Shown in pieces: positions 34,565 through 47,120 of a DNA stretch of 64,000 nucleotides. This stretch comes from Pontederia crassipes (taxonomy: Eukaryota; Streptophyta; Magnoliopsida; Commelinales; Pontederiaceae): NCBI GenBank assembly GCA_030549335.1, contig CM060191.1, positions 58,105,947 to 58,169,946 on the forward strand, read 5' to 3'. Positions within the stretch are counted from its first letter, which is position 1. The number at the start of each line of letters is the position of its first letter. Under the pieces are notes generated by a model. The model was not told where the DNA came from. It saw only the letters and a list, made by a program, of their open reading frames with translations, and made no database searches. Position numbers and translations under genes: made by a program.

Positions 34565-36190
34565 TCAAGTATTGATGTTAAACAAGTTCAAGTAATGCTG
34601 AAACTTGCCATGAGAAACAGATTTGATGAACATTTCCGCTGGATTGTCTTCAGTGTCAATCTTCTTCACCTTGGTTCTCTTCTTAGTCCGGATGAAACTG
34701 ACATCAATGTGTTTGGTTCTTTCATGATGCAATTGATCCGTGACTAAATATATTGCTCTCAGACTGTCACAGTGCACTATAGTCTGCTCCTTATGTAATC
34801 TGAAATATCCAACTAGACATTTTAACCAGATGCCTTTCTTGGCAGCTTCTGTCAGTGCCATGTATTCAACATATGTGATAGATAATGTAACTGATGGTTG
34901 AAGTGTGACCTTTCAATTAATAACTGAATTGTCCAAAGTGAAGACATAGCATATCATAGATCGTCTTCCATCAACATCTCCAATATAGTCTGCATATGAT
35001 TACCCTGCAACCAAACATTCTTTATCACTTTTGTAGATGAGACCAATATCAGATGTTCCTTTAGATACCGAAAGATTTGCTTCACTGCTTGTTAGTGCTC
35101 TGGATCGCTCATGAATTTGTTGACAACACTGACTCATGAGCAATGTCTGGTCTTGTGCAAAACCTGTGAAATGTACTTCTTCTCTACTTCTGATTTTGGT
35201 GCGAAAGCAACAAAATGATCAACATTTACAGCTGATGGAGTATTCAAAGGATTCGCTTCAGACATTCTAAACCTAGATAAAATTTTCTGAATATAACTTT
35301 TCTGAGATAAGAAGAGTTTACCCTATGCGCGATCCCTTAGAACTTTCATCCACAAAATCTTTTGTGCTACACCAAGATTCTTCATGTTGAATTCTGCACT
35401 GATGAGCTTCTTCAAATTCTAAATGTCTTACATATCTCTAGCAGCAATGAGTATATCATCAATATACAAGAGCAGATGATGGATCCGTTTCAAATTTTTG
35501 TGATATACACAGCAATCATAGGAACTTCGACTGAATCCCTTACTAATAATGAAGCTGTCAAACCTCTTGTACCATTGTCTGGGAGACTAGTTCAAGTCAT
35601 ACAAAGATTTCTTCAGTCTACAAATTTGATCCTCCTTTTCTGGAATGGAGAATCCCTCAAACTGGCTCATAAGAATGTCCTCTTCAAGTTCTTCATGGAG
35701 AAAAGCAATCTTCACATATAGTTGTTCAAGCTCTATATTCTGATATGCTACAAGAGCAAGCAACACCCTGATAGAAATATGTCTGACAAGAGGTGAGAAT
35801 ATCTCATTGTAGTCCACACCTTCTTTCTGACTATAACCTTTAGCAACTAGTTGTGCGTTATATCTTGTGTCTTCAACTCCTAGAATTCCAATTTTCTTCT
35901 TGAAGATTCATTTACAGCGACCTTTCTATCTTTAGGACCAGCTCACAAGTCTAATTCTTGTGAAGAGATTTCATCTTCTTACCCATAGCAGTGATTCACT
36001 GTTCAGATTCAGCACATGTGATGATATTCCTATAAGAGGACGGCTTCAGGGACTTCACATCTTTAGCTACTTGTAGTGCATAAGCAACCATGTCCTTAAA
36101 GCCATATCACTTAGGAGGATCCACTTCTCTACGAGGACGTCTAGCAGCAATTGACTCCTCTTCAGATTGCTCATAAGATTTTTCATCTTG
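34565..36190 (-). pseudogene. Copia pol remnant: reverse transcriptase and RNase H
   Basis: Minus-strand pieces: EEEQSEEESIAARRPRREVD (about 36165-36110, the usual linker between integrase and RT), YNEIFSPLVRHISIRVLLAL then KIAFLHEELEEDILMSQFEG (35817-35600, RT fingers), and EAAKKGIWLKCLVGYF with HCDSLRAIYLV and RTKHIDVSFI (34850-34680, RNase H). Stops and frameshifts throughout. Integrase is not found on this side; the copy is cut at 36197 by another LTR. Confidence 0.85.
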
Positions 36191-36196
36191 TGGCTA

Positions 36197-39099
36197 TGTA
36201 AAGCCTGGGCCAAAAAAATATAATAAATAAATAATAAAATTTATATATATATATAACATTTATAATTTAGGTAGTTTAAAAAAATGGAATTAAAATACTC
36301 TAAGGGGCAGTGTGGTCTTTTGCAAAACAAAAAAAAAGGGAAAAGGTAAATACTTTTAAAAGTAGGGGTTTTTCTGGTGTTTCCACATGATTAGAAAAAA
36401 AAGAGAAAAGAACGATGTGTATAAAAAAAGGGGGGGAGAGAGAGAAAAGGGATTCTCTTCTTCCTTCTCCCCTCTCCACCCGATTGCTACAGTGCCGCGC
36501 ATGGAGTTCCTGCCGCCACCACTTTCGGCGTTCGGTTCTCCATCGTTCGGCCACCATTTTTCGCGTGTGAGGTACCATTGGAAAGAGCGTGAAGAGACAA
36601 ACATTTTGACATGGGTTAGGCAAGATTGGTCCATTGTGGATGATGCAGTGAGCACCGAACGCGAGGAAGGGCAGGAGTTCGCCGGCGACCTGCTCCGGCT
36701 CCGGCTCGTGCCAATTTTTCTGTTGGTGAGTTAGGTATCGTCTCTAGGTCTGATTAGGTTCATTTTTAAGAATTTTGAATGTGTTTTTACTCCCAATTTT
36801 GTAGGTGGCCGAGATTGGGATTTTTCGGCAATCTTTCCGACGAGTTCGACGGGGATTTCGGCAACCTTTCCGACGACCATTTCGTGCAGTTTCCGACGAG
36901 TGCATCGTCGCCTTAAACAGTGTACGCCACTGCCGTTCCGGTTATTAGTTTGGATCTTAGTCATTTCTTTGATGAGGATTCTGGCAACCTTGCTGCTGGT
37001 TACATCTTGGGTAGGTTGAGGTTGTCGGTTATTAATCAGAAATATTCTTATTATATATTGATTAGAGAATCCAATTTGGGGATGATATGTTTGTTCTACC
37101 TTGTCGAATTGATTGATCATCAATGACCTTCGTACCTAAGCTATTACTGGTAAGTCATTAGTAATGCTAGATTTATTAAGCTAATTTGGTGGGTAATTGG
37201 GACTCATGGGACCTTTATGTCGGTATATGCTTTCGTGTCATTTCTTAATTGCTATAGTTCATCGTCGAACCCTTTGAGGGCAACATTGTTTCATCTTTTG
37301 TAATTTGTTATAACTTCGCATAGACTTCTTTGATTAATAGTATTATTAGAACTGAATGGAATTGACCAAATGATGCAAGCGATGGATTAATATAATAACA
37401 ACATTGTTAGTCATTATAATTTAGTCTAGTGTATGCAATAAAGTTTGATTAATATCAAGTCTAGTGAATTAGTCATTGTTGAGATCATTTAAAGGATTTT
37501 ATGCATGCTGCTAATGTTAACTAAGTATTTAGTGTAATCGTGACTTCCCTTCCATATGTTATCAAGTAAAGTTAAACACTTTAGCTAAGCTGATTTGGAA
37601 GTTTATTATGGTGTTAACGATTCTATATTAATAAGATAACTCGGTTATTAAACAAAAAGGGTAAGATGACTGTCCTAATAATAGTATGGTAATATGATTA
37701 GGTGGTGTTTACTTTTGATCGGATTGAGAAGGAGGTAGTTGAGACTCGACGTACGCCGAGGTGAGTGGATTTACACAATAACATTAAGTAAGCTCCTAGT
37801 AGCTATCCATAGTCTTACATTGAGGTAAGACATGTTTTCTGATATGGATTATGATTCATGTGAATGAATTTGCATCATATGAAATGGGTGTTTGTGTGCC
37901 ATGTGGTTCACTTGCAAATTATTTAACAAATTATACTATTGATGGATAAGATTGTCCTTATGGCCTTATGGTGTTTCCAAAGAATTTTTATGAGCTTTAT
38001 GTGATTTTATGAAGTTTCATTGGACATAAATTCTGAATTTATATTAAGCTTATATTCAAATGCATGTGCATTCATTCATCATATAGCACTTCATGCAAAA
38101 ATCGCTTCGTAGCGATATTTATTTCATCGGAGCTTGATCGACTCCGAGTTGGTGCGGCATTGATTAAGACCATTCCATGACGGCAAACATTAAGACCAAA
38201 GTATATAAATATTTGTACATTCCTTATGAGGATGATGTCGATTTGGAAAAACATTAAGTCCGTAAATGGTGGCAACCTTTTTGTCCGCACTATAACTTAC
38301 TTAGTAACCAAATGATGTTTTGGCCTAAGTGAAGTTTTCTCTCTTTCAATTACTTCCTTTGTAATCAAAGAGGGCAATTATTTTAATCATGGCATGTCAT
38401 ACATGAATTTTTTTGTGATTTCTATCGAATTGCTAGCGGGTTCGGCTTTCATGTTTTGTTATATTTGTGTGCCCTCCACTCACTGAGCTATTAGTGCTCA
38501 CCCTTTTTGTTTAAATTTTTTTGCAGGTAATAAATGAAGTATGCTTGCTATGAAATAAGAAATGAAAATAAAGGGGGCTAAGGCTTGAGTGTGTGTGAGG
38601 GACGCACGCGATGTATTTGTGAAATCCTTTTAATTCATTCGAATATGACTGTTTAAATCGATATTTCTAAATTTTGTACTCAATGTTTTTGAATTATGCA
38701 TGGTCAGGAGTTGTCGAACCATAGTGAGAGTGATTGTCGCTCATATATGATTATTGAGCATATGGCTCATGGACTTAGTTGGAGAGTGAGTTTTTGACTC
38801 ATTGTTTTGGGCTTGAGTCCCACTCCTTTACTTCTCTTATGAAGTGTCAGAGATGATCTTTATAACTGCCTGTAATGGTTAAAGTTTTGAAATTTAAATT
38901 GCTTGAGATAAATTATATGAAATGTTGTACATGACGGATGGACGAATTTACGCATACGTCATGCTGAAATTTTTGAAAATTTTCAGAGTTAGTTAATTTT
39001 TGGAACATTGGATTTCATTGCATATTTGAATTTGAAATTTAACAATTGGCTTTACGGTTTCACCCCCTTGTGGCGCCTAACGGGGAGTTGGGCGTCTCA
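36197..39099 (+). repeat. Long Ty3-type LTR nested in the Copia element
   Basis: Starts TGTAAAGCCTGGGCC and ends GGGAGTTGGGCGTCTCA. Five bases on is the primer-binding-site TGGTATCAGAGCCTAG (39105 on), complementary to initiator tRNA-Met. It contains a CTCACTGAGCTATTAGTGCT...TTGCAGGTAATAA block near 38475-38530, usual for plant Ty3 LTRs. About 2.9 kb long. No matching 3' LTR is seen in the window. Confidence 0.75.
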
Positions 39100-40650
39100 A
39101 GTTATGGTATCAGAGCCTAGGCTTTAGATCCAATTCACGGAGTGTAGGTAGAATTGGGATGCATGAAGACTTCATTTGATATGTTGCGTTATGTATTCTT
39201 TTGAATGAGCTTACAGTTCATTTAGTCAAATATTTATTTGATATGCAATGGGGCATGAATATATAAGATCATGTTGTTTCTTATTTGAATAGCCTATAAA
39301 TTTTGCTATGTGCATCGTGTGACAAGTAAAATGCTTTTGTCATATTAATAGTTGCTATAATATGATTATGAGTATTCGCAAGAACTATATGCTATGTAGT
39401 ATAAATGCAAACTCAAATCTCAGTATAAAAGGGGGCCTTGTTCATAATGAGGTCAGTCATAACTTGTATTATTAATCATGATGAGCTGTACTATATGCTA
39501 ATATAGGAATGATATTAGATGTGATACTTTGGTTTATTTTGACTTTAGAGGAGCAATGTCATGTTCCATGGCAGTTGCAGTTGCATTGAACACATTCTAA
39601 ACCACACAAAATCTATGTTTAGGGAGTAGTCCTTTGGGGAGTAGTATTTATGTATCTTACGTTAACCAAGTAACATGATGTTTTCGCCCATAGTACTCTA
39701 ACAAAAAAAAATTTAGTAAAAAGCCTTGGATGGAATTCACAATTAATTGCCTTTTCCCTTCTTAAAAAAAATAGCCACATAATAAAGAACTCAGCAAATT
39801 GGTTGATTATGTGAGTCAAAGTGAAAATGTAAGCTTCCTTTGTAGGAGTAAAGCTAATGATGAGGTCAAGCCTGGTAAGTTAGTTCCACCCTAGAGTTTG
39901 AGTACTTATTAAATGCTCCGGGTTGGGAGTGTTGATTTAATGCACTTGAGAAGAATAATGACATTGACAATTGTGGAAAATATCATAAGAAAATAATTGA
40001 GGTCTCATTTGCTAACATTAGTTTGATTTGATGAGTGGATAATGCATGTGGAACTTAGACCTAATCTAAATTCAAGTTAGGCTTCACTAATGCTTCACTA
40101 ATGTTTGCATTATCATTTTAACCATTTGAGAATAGTAGAGATGTTTATTACACTTGGAGTAGAGAACAACTTAGTGTTAATTTTCACTAACAAGTTTCAG
40201 GATTTGTGTCAACTCTTTGTTGGCACAAATTTTTCAAAAAAACTATGTAGAAGAATTAATTTATTTTGTATCCATGACCAAATGGGTGTAGTGGACTCTG
40301 CCACTTATGGGGCAAAAGATGCAGCCCTCAAGGTTGAGAGCTCATTTGAGGAATGACAATGATAGGCTAATCACGAAAACATTTGATAAAGGTAAAAGTA
40401 GTTTCAACACCAATAGAAGTAAATAAGATATATAATCATGATGATTGTGATGGAAATTAGCTTAAACACTAGAGCACTCATCGAGGGAGCACGATAGTGA
40501 TAAGGATTTTTGTAGTATGCATGATAACTTCCACGTGGGTGAAAGAAAAATCAGATTGATTGATAGTATTTATTATATATTTCATATTGAGGCAAGAGAT
40601 GGTCAACCAACCAGTGTTACAATTCGACAATAGGTAGATAGGAGAACATT
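39100..40650 (+). other. Internal remnant after the nested Ty3-type LTR
   Basis: Follows the PBS at 39105. No gag or pol domain could be recognised in any frame; only short ORFs. Either a leader of a non-coding retroelement or strongly decayed sequence. The right border with the Copia element is unclear, somewhere between about 40.4 and 41.1 kb. Confidence 0.4.
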
Positions 40651-41149
40651 GTGTGCGTTTTGCTTAATGAGAGCAAATAAGTTCACAAATGGAATTGAAA
40701 GCCAATATGTACAAAAAAAATTGTGAACTAGGGTTGAACAACTGAAGGTCTAAAGCATAATTAAGTGTCTTGTCACTAGCATGAACATTTTCATAAGATT
40801 CCATCCCTATTTTTTTTTTCAAAGATGTGTTACTATCCTTATGGAATGTGCTAATGGGATTTGATCCTTTGTCGCATATACTTGTTCCCACTGGCAGATT
40901 ACTAAGTTTCTTTCCTTAGCTTTGGCCATACCCAATTGGGTTACCTTCAGATGATAACAAGTGCTGTAAATAAATGTTTTTCCTATTCTAAAAAAAACAT
41001 TGATTGCTAGTTAATTGCGATTAAGAGTTGTGGCTGATACCTAATTGTCACCCATAGGTTTGATAGGATACTCTGCCTGATCAACATACTTTACTTTTAC
41101 TTTCAAGGGAGTAAGTAAGGTCATCTTATAGGTGATCTATGTCATAGTA

Positions 41150-42542
41150 GCAAGAGCAATATTCCCAATCATGGAATATGTTGTATAAAAAAAATGCTTT
41201 ACAAATGTTGGATTTTTATTGTCAAGTGCTTGCAAAAATTAATTTCAGATGTCTTCTGATCTTCTAGAAGATTTTATTTGCTAAGAATATTCATCCCGTT
41301 CTGACTCATATGCGCAAACCACATGTGCCACGGCCTGGATACATTTGATTTGGATGAACTAGGCACTGCAACAACGTTAAAAACTGTCTTGTCTTATAGT
41401 ATATACAAAGACTTCTGTCTGACCGTGAGGATGCCTCAAGCAACATTGATCTGACACTCCTTAGAGTCCAATACTTCAAGTGATATCAAATTCTTCTTCA
41501 GTTGCGAAACATGACGAACATATGTCAGCGTCCTCACAAGGTTGTCATGAATTTTGATCTGCACAGAATCAATCACAACTATCTGACATGGCGAGTTATT
41601 GCCATAATGACATTGTCACCGTCAGTCTTCTGATAAGATGAGAGCCATTCTTTATTCGGAGTCATATGATAGGAGCACCCTGAATGAAGAACCCAACCAT
41701 CCTCAATCAGAAGCGGCCAGAACGAAATCATCTTCAGAATTTTCTGTTTCATGTGCTATCATAACAACGAGGGCCTTCTTCTTCTTCGGGCAATCTTTCT
41801 TCCAATGACTTGATATTTTGTAATAGTTATAGATGTCTTTCGTAGTGATTTTCTTTTTCCTTTAACTTGGATTTCTTCAAATTCGAGGATTGTCCCTTCT
41901 CTGCGGTCGATATTAATCCTGCGACCTAAGTCTCTACAGATTTACCAGATGCCCTATGCCGAAGTTCATGAGTATGAAAACTTGATCTTACTTCTTCCAG
42001 ACTTATAATTTTTTACCGATAATCATAGTCTGAACAAAATTCTCATATGATGGAGGAAGCGAAACTAACAGAATTAAGACAGCATCTTCATCCTCGATCT
42101 TAACATCAATATTTCTCAGTTCCATCAATAAAAAATTTAACTTATCAAGATATTCCTTTAGAGGGGTACTTTCTTGCATGCGAAGGGTGAACAGACGTTG
42201 TTTCAACGTCAACTTATTGGTGAGATACTTTATTATATATAGACTCTCGAGTCTCAATCACAAACCGACCGCCTTTTCTTCATTTGCGACATCGATTATC
42301 ACCTCATCCGCTAGACACAACAGAATCATCAAATGCGCCTTCTCTTCCTGTGCCGCCAAAGTAGCGATGTCGATCTCCTTTTCTTTGCCCTTCGAGTCTT
42401 ACTCTTTTGGTTTGTACTTCGACACGTTCGCGGGCAGCATCTAGACTCTTTGTTGATTTAGAAGCGTCCGCATCTTGATTTGCCATAACTCGAAACTATT
42501 TCTATCGTTGAACTTCTCCACGTTCACGTTGTGCGACGCCAT
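41150..42542 (-). pseudogene. Copia gag and protease remnant
   Basis: Minus strand: the gag start MASHNVNVEKFNDRNSFELW begins at 42542. After a frame change come LTLKQRLFTLRMQESTPLKE and LLVSLPPSYENFVQTMI (42200-42020, UBN2-type gag), a degraded zinc-knuckle HWKKDCPKKKK (about 41810-41780), the protease HSGCSYHMTPNKEW (about 41690-41640; the active-site Asp of D-S-G is replaced by His), and WHMWFAHMSQNGMNIL (about 41340-41290, GAG-pre-integrase). Many stops; inactive. Confidence 0.8.
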
Positions 42543-42594
42543 CTCCCTGCTTGATCGAGAATCACTGACGAACCCTAAGGCTCTGATACTAGTT

Positions 42595-43011
42595 TGTTAC
42601 GAAAAGAGGAAAAGAAAGATCGCACGAATATAGACGAACATAGAGATTTACAAGGTTCAACCTAAATTGGGTTACGTCCTCGAGCGGCGGCTCTTTGTTA
42701 TGGAATAATGATTATAAGGATACGAAATAATTTAGCCATCATGGAGTTTATATAGCCACTCTCTTTTACATATGATAGGAAATACAGACCGACTGAGACT
42801 CTAAATTAATTCCTAAAATAGTACACCCATCTCGTGATAAGAAAATAAATCAAATTCGAATCACACACAAAATACCCCTAAAAATTTTCGCTCAGGAGGC
42901 TCTGCCTCCCTGCGCCCCCCGCAGGGGGATTCCCCTTGACCCCCACAAGTTTGCTGACTACATAGGGGGACCACAAAGGTTACAATTAGGTTCAGATTCA
43001 AGACATTATCA
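42595..43011 (-). repeat. Copia 5' LTR
   Basis: 417 bp, TGTTACGAAAAG...ATTATCA on plus, matching 34019-34473 in the same orientation. The PBS-like sequence lies immediately to the left (plus-strand GGCTCTGATACT). Confidence 0.9.
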
Positions 43012-43665
43012 AAACTTAAATTGATAGATAATTAAAAAGAAGAAAAACATTTTAAATACGAGTATAATGAACTTTGAACTCATGACCTTTAATTGTGGTA
43101 TCATGTGAAACTAGATGTATTATTAATCTTTTCAAATGCCTCAATCAATAGGAAGAACAACACCATCATTTTTATATTCTTAACACAGTTTGGTCCATAT
43201 TTATACATGATATTAGAAATTGAATATATGAGTTCAAATCTTGTCATTTTTAAAACATATATTTTCTCTCTCTTAGTTGTTCATGTCATAAATTGAGCTA
43301 AATTAAAGTTATGAGTAATCCACATGCGAAAGAGAATATTAATGTTATAAAATTAAATATGTTAAAAACAAATATCAATGTCCTAAAATTCACGCTCATA
43401 TTTAAAATTTTATTTTCTTCCTTAATTGTTCACATGACCTTCTGATTATACACATGAACACGTGAGGGCGAATCTTAAACTAACATATGAGGAAGAATGT
43501 TTAAATTATAAATATAAAGATGTTAAAAATTGATCAAAATTTATTTCTATACAGTGCGAATAATATAAATATTATGTCTCTTTCTTAAACTTTTGTTGAT
43601 GGAGAGAAGTTTACCCATTCAACATTTATTAAAGAGAGTCTAAAAAATAACATAATAAGTTTTTA
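43012..43665. other. AT-rich DNA with an inverted repeat
   Basis: No gene. 43014-43085 and 43240-43312 are inverted copies of one another (AACTTAAATTGATAGATAA versus TCATAAATTGAGCTAAATT), so a MITE-like element was probably the insertion site of the Copia copy. The rest is simple AT-rich sequence. Confidence 0.45.
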
Positions 43666-44035
43666 GGATCCGACTATTTGACTAACCTTATAAGTCCCTC
43701 AAAATGACTTATAAGCAATTTTGAAGTTTATTTCCTATTTGGTAACCGAAAGCTTATAAGTCAAAAAAATAAATTGAAGTCCCAATTTATTTTGTCTAAG
43801 AAAAAAGCTGATTAGTTTAATTAATAAATATATTATTTTGTCATACATATTTTTTTACATATTTTCTATATTATAATATTAAAGAATTTTTTAGTATTTG
43901 ATAAAAATAATAATTTATAAGTTTTTTATTATCAAACACGTAACTGTTTATTTTTAAAATTAGCTTCAGTCACTAAATTATTTATCAACATTTTAACTTA
44001 TTAACTATTTTATATTAGCAAAGCCAAACGGACCC
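43666..44035 (-). mobile_element. Tourist-like MITE, copy 3 (inverted)
   Basis: A 370-bp element ending GCAAAGCCAAACGGACCC, the inverse of the GGGTCCGTTTG end of the copy at 15556. TTA flanks both sides (43663-43665, 44036-44038). The left end is worn. Confidence 0.75.
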
Positions 44036-44415
44036 TTATTCTATTATCTTGCTTTGCATTGTAAATGTATAGTCATACTGCAAACAACATGGATATGTCT
44101 TTCATTTTCAATATTTGATCATAGAAACTGTATTTACAATTTTCAGGAATAATTCAGTTTAAAAATCATAAAATATCTTATCAATAGTTATTATCAAATA
44201 ATACACAAATATATTTATTGAAGCACCTAACTACATAAAATTTAAAATTGATTTTCAACATTTAAATTGCTTTTCAGTATTAAAATTTATTAGCATTCTT
44301 TTTATCACCTAGATAGAGCTATAATAAATTATCGGATTTAGAAGATGGGAACACACAGCACCAGATGATGTTTAAGCTTAACAAACACACGAGAAGCCAC
44401 TAGTGCAGTTTAGGT
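44036..44415. other. AT-rich spacer
   Basis: Between the MITE and the PIF/Harbinger element; nothing recognised. Confidence 0.6.
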
Positions 44416-45813
44416 TAAGGCTCTATTTGGAGTGCTCTAAATTAGCGGATGCATTAGCGTTTAGAGGATGAAAAGTTATTATCATTGTTTGGTAAACTTA
44501 AACAGTAAACAGCGGTTAACGTTTTGATAAAAAAATGAAACGCTTAAACAACTGACGTATAGCGGTCTTCAAATTAGCGGTTCACCTTTTTTTCCACTTT
44601 AACCCTTTTATCAATGAGTCATGTGCATTTAAAAGGTATTAGTTGGTTGTACCAAAAAACATTTCAGTTAGTCATCAACAATTTCCTCGCTTCTCCAACT
44701 AATTTAATTCCATTTGAATGTACGTTCTGTTTGGCAAAAATTATTTTTCTATTTTCACTCAACAGCTACACTTCTTCCATCCGTTACACTTTTCTTTGCC
44801 ATTTATATTGCATCACACCATCATTTTCTTCAACCTTTTATCAACTTAATGAATTAGTAGTGTTCCTTGAAAGTATATGTGGCATAAGAAGAAATAATTT
44901 TCTTGGACTCTACAGGATTGAGGTTAAAAGGTATTTTTTCTACACTGTACCAGATTGAGGTTAAAAGTATTTTTTATCCAATGTGTTTCATAGGAGAGAG
45001 ATTTGTATTGATCTATTAACTTCTAACTCCATCAAGTATACGTGTTTTATATTCTATATCATCCTCATGCTGTGTTATTGGTTTTTTTTATTTTTGTGCA
45101 TGCTTTTTAGAGTATTTTTATGCATATTTCTATATAAGTTAATGCACTTTTTAAAATTTGAAGTCCATATATGTTGTATGGAATTTGTTATTTTATTGTA
45201 AACTATTTAAATTTTGGGTACCTTTGTAAGATCCAACTTTGCCTTCGTATTCTTATCACACCGTGGAAGCAATAAACATGTCAGTCATGATTGGAGACAC
45301 GTATATAATTTTTGTGTCAATAATCATGACATTTTAAGATCTCATATGCTAGAAAAAATGAAGAATATTAGTGCACTTAACATCAGCTGAAAACATAGAC
45401 TATTAACTCATTTGCATAAAAAAATGTATTTTTATTGCATATTGACAAGTATATGATATTTGACCAGATGCTTTCCATAAATATCTTCCATTGATCTTCT
45501 AAAAAAAACAATCTTCCATTGATATATACTTTGGTTGGTCATAAAGTTGTTTAACATCAAATTTGTGTATATGATGGATTAGATTAGTTGAATTAAATTA
45601 TGATTTTTTCTTAGAAGCTCATATAATGTGTCTTATCCTAATGCATTTAAGATGCATCTTTCTCATCTATTTTTTCTGTAATAATCATGCATTAATTAAA
45701 TAGTGCATCATTACATGATTAGGATATGAGTACACTAAAAAATATTTTTTTTATTAATTAATGGATTATGCATCTATCTTTTTTTTATTAAAAAGAGTGT
45801 TTTTTAATTTTAT

Positions 45814-46975
45814 TTGATGGTTGTCTTGTATAAGATGGACACGACTAGTGAAAAAAATAAGATCAAAGGGGCTTTTCTTTGGAACAATGAAGAAACCATT
45901 ATGTTTTGTGATATTTGTCTCGAATACATATCACAAAGTGGACGTGGACAATCATTCAAATGGCGTGTTATTCAAGATAAATTTGAAGAAAAGAGTAAGC
46001 GTAAATGTCGCTTTCAAAGCTGCAAGAATAAGTATGATTCTATGAGAAAAAATTGGTTGCTTTGGAAAAGTTTGAAAGGAAATGAAACAGGTTTAGGGTG
46101 GAATCCTATTACTGGAACACTTGATTGTTCAGATGAATGATGGGAAAGAAAAATTAAGGCTAGTTTTTTTTCTAAAGATAATCTTATTTTTCACATAATT
46201 ATGAGTAATCTTATGTTACACTTCGAATATTATTTAACTAATTAATCTTGGGGTCTATACTCTATCTTAGGAAAATAAAGATGTCAAAAAGTTTCGTGAA
46301 AAAGGTTTAGACCCACTTCTTGAAGATAAATGGGAACAATTATTTGGAGACTCAGTTGCTAATGGAGAGAATGTTTATGCACCATCTATGAATTCTCCAC
46401 TAGGAAATATACAAGAATTTGTGAACGTTGAAGAGCAAACAAATAATGAAGAAGAAGAAGATAGAGATGCAGTACAAGAAGAAGAACAAGCAGAAATAGA
46501 CGGTGAAGAATATGAATATAGTAACTATATAAATACTTTAAGGACAGGTGGTGACACATTTTTTAAAAATTTTGTTGAAGAGGTAACAGGAGAAAATCAA
46601 AATAGGACTAGAATGCAAACACACAAAGATGCTAGAATAAATAAAGAAAAAAGTAAAAATCCTATACAAATGAAGTGTAAGAGAAGACAATCAGCAGGAT
46701 CTGCAATGTTGACTGAACACATTAGCAAATTAGTAAATTGTGTTGAAAAAGTCAGTGATAGAATCAGTGATTCTAGTGTTGGGACTAGTGTAAACACTCA
46801 ACCATCAGTATCCAATGTCACTAATGCGATGGAAATTCTAAACCATATGCATGCCATGGAAGGTTTGAAATGGGTAGTCAAATGTGGTGTTATACTGCAT
46901 AATTAGTCACAAATGCAGACATGAGAGATGTTTTTTTAAATATGAAAGATGACGAAACTAGAATGTCTTGAATAA
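45814..46975 (+). pseudogene. PIF/Harbinger ORF1: Myb/SANT-like DNA-binding protein, broken
   Basis: Two exons. Exon 1 (Met at 45814 or 45835) gives AFLWNNEETIMFCDICLEYI, FKWRVIQDKFEEKSKRKCR, QSCKNKYDSMRKNWLLWKSL and GWNPITGTLDCSDE. A TGA at 46138 stands where the family has Trp, followed in frame by WERKIK. After an intron (acceptor near 46270) come FREKGLDPLLEDKWEQLFGD, an acidic stretch and a Lys-rich region. A frameshift follows near 46860 and degraded DMRDVFLNMKDDETRM near 46920-46960. The intact partner protein binds element ends and works with the transposase (family knowledge). Not functional as read. Confidence 0.85.
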
Positions 46976-47120
46976 GATTTATGTTTACTACTATGAAGGA
47001 CAAGTGAAATTATCTTTCAATATTTGTAATTTTTTATAATAATTTTTTAGCTTTCATTTATCTATGAGATATAACATGCATTTTTAATTTAGATGTTGTT
47101 TGATGATTAACATGTGAGTT

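Larger units (their letters stand above)
34019..43011 (-). mobile_element. Ty1/Copia LTR retrotransposon (minus strand), degenerate and interrupted
   Basis: In minus orientation: 5' LTR (43011-42595), a PBS-like AGTATCAGAGCC just inside it, gag, protease, then a nested Ty3-type insertion, reverse transcriptase, RNase H, the polypurine tract AAGGTGGAGATTTGT and the 3' LTR (34473-34019). Both LTRs are TG...CA. An 8-bp direct repeat AAACTTAA abuts each side (34011-34018 and 43012-43019), longer than the usual 5 bp. Coding parts contain many stops. Confidence 0.88.

Noticed and set aside
36300-36734. ORFs of 99-115 residues on both strands
   Set aside because: Lie inside the long Ty3-type LTR; no family recognised.
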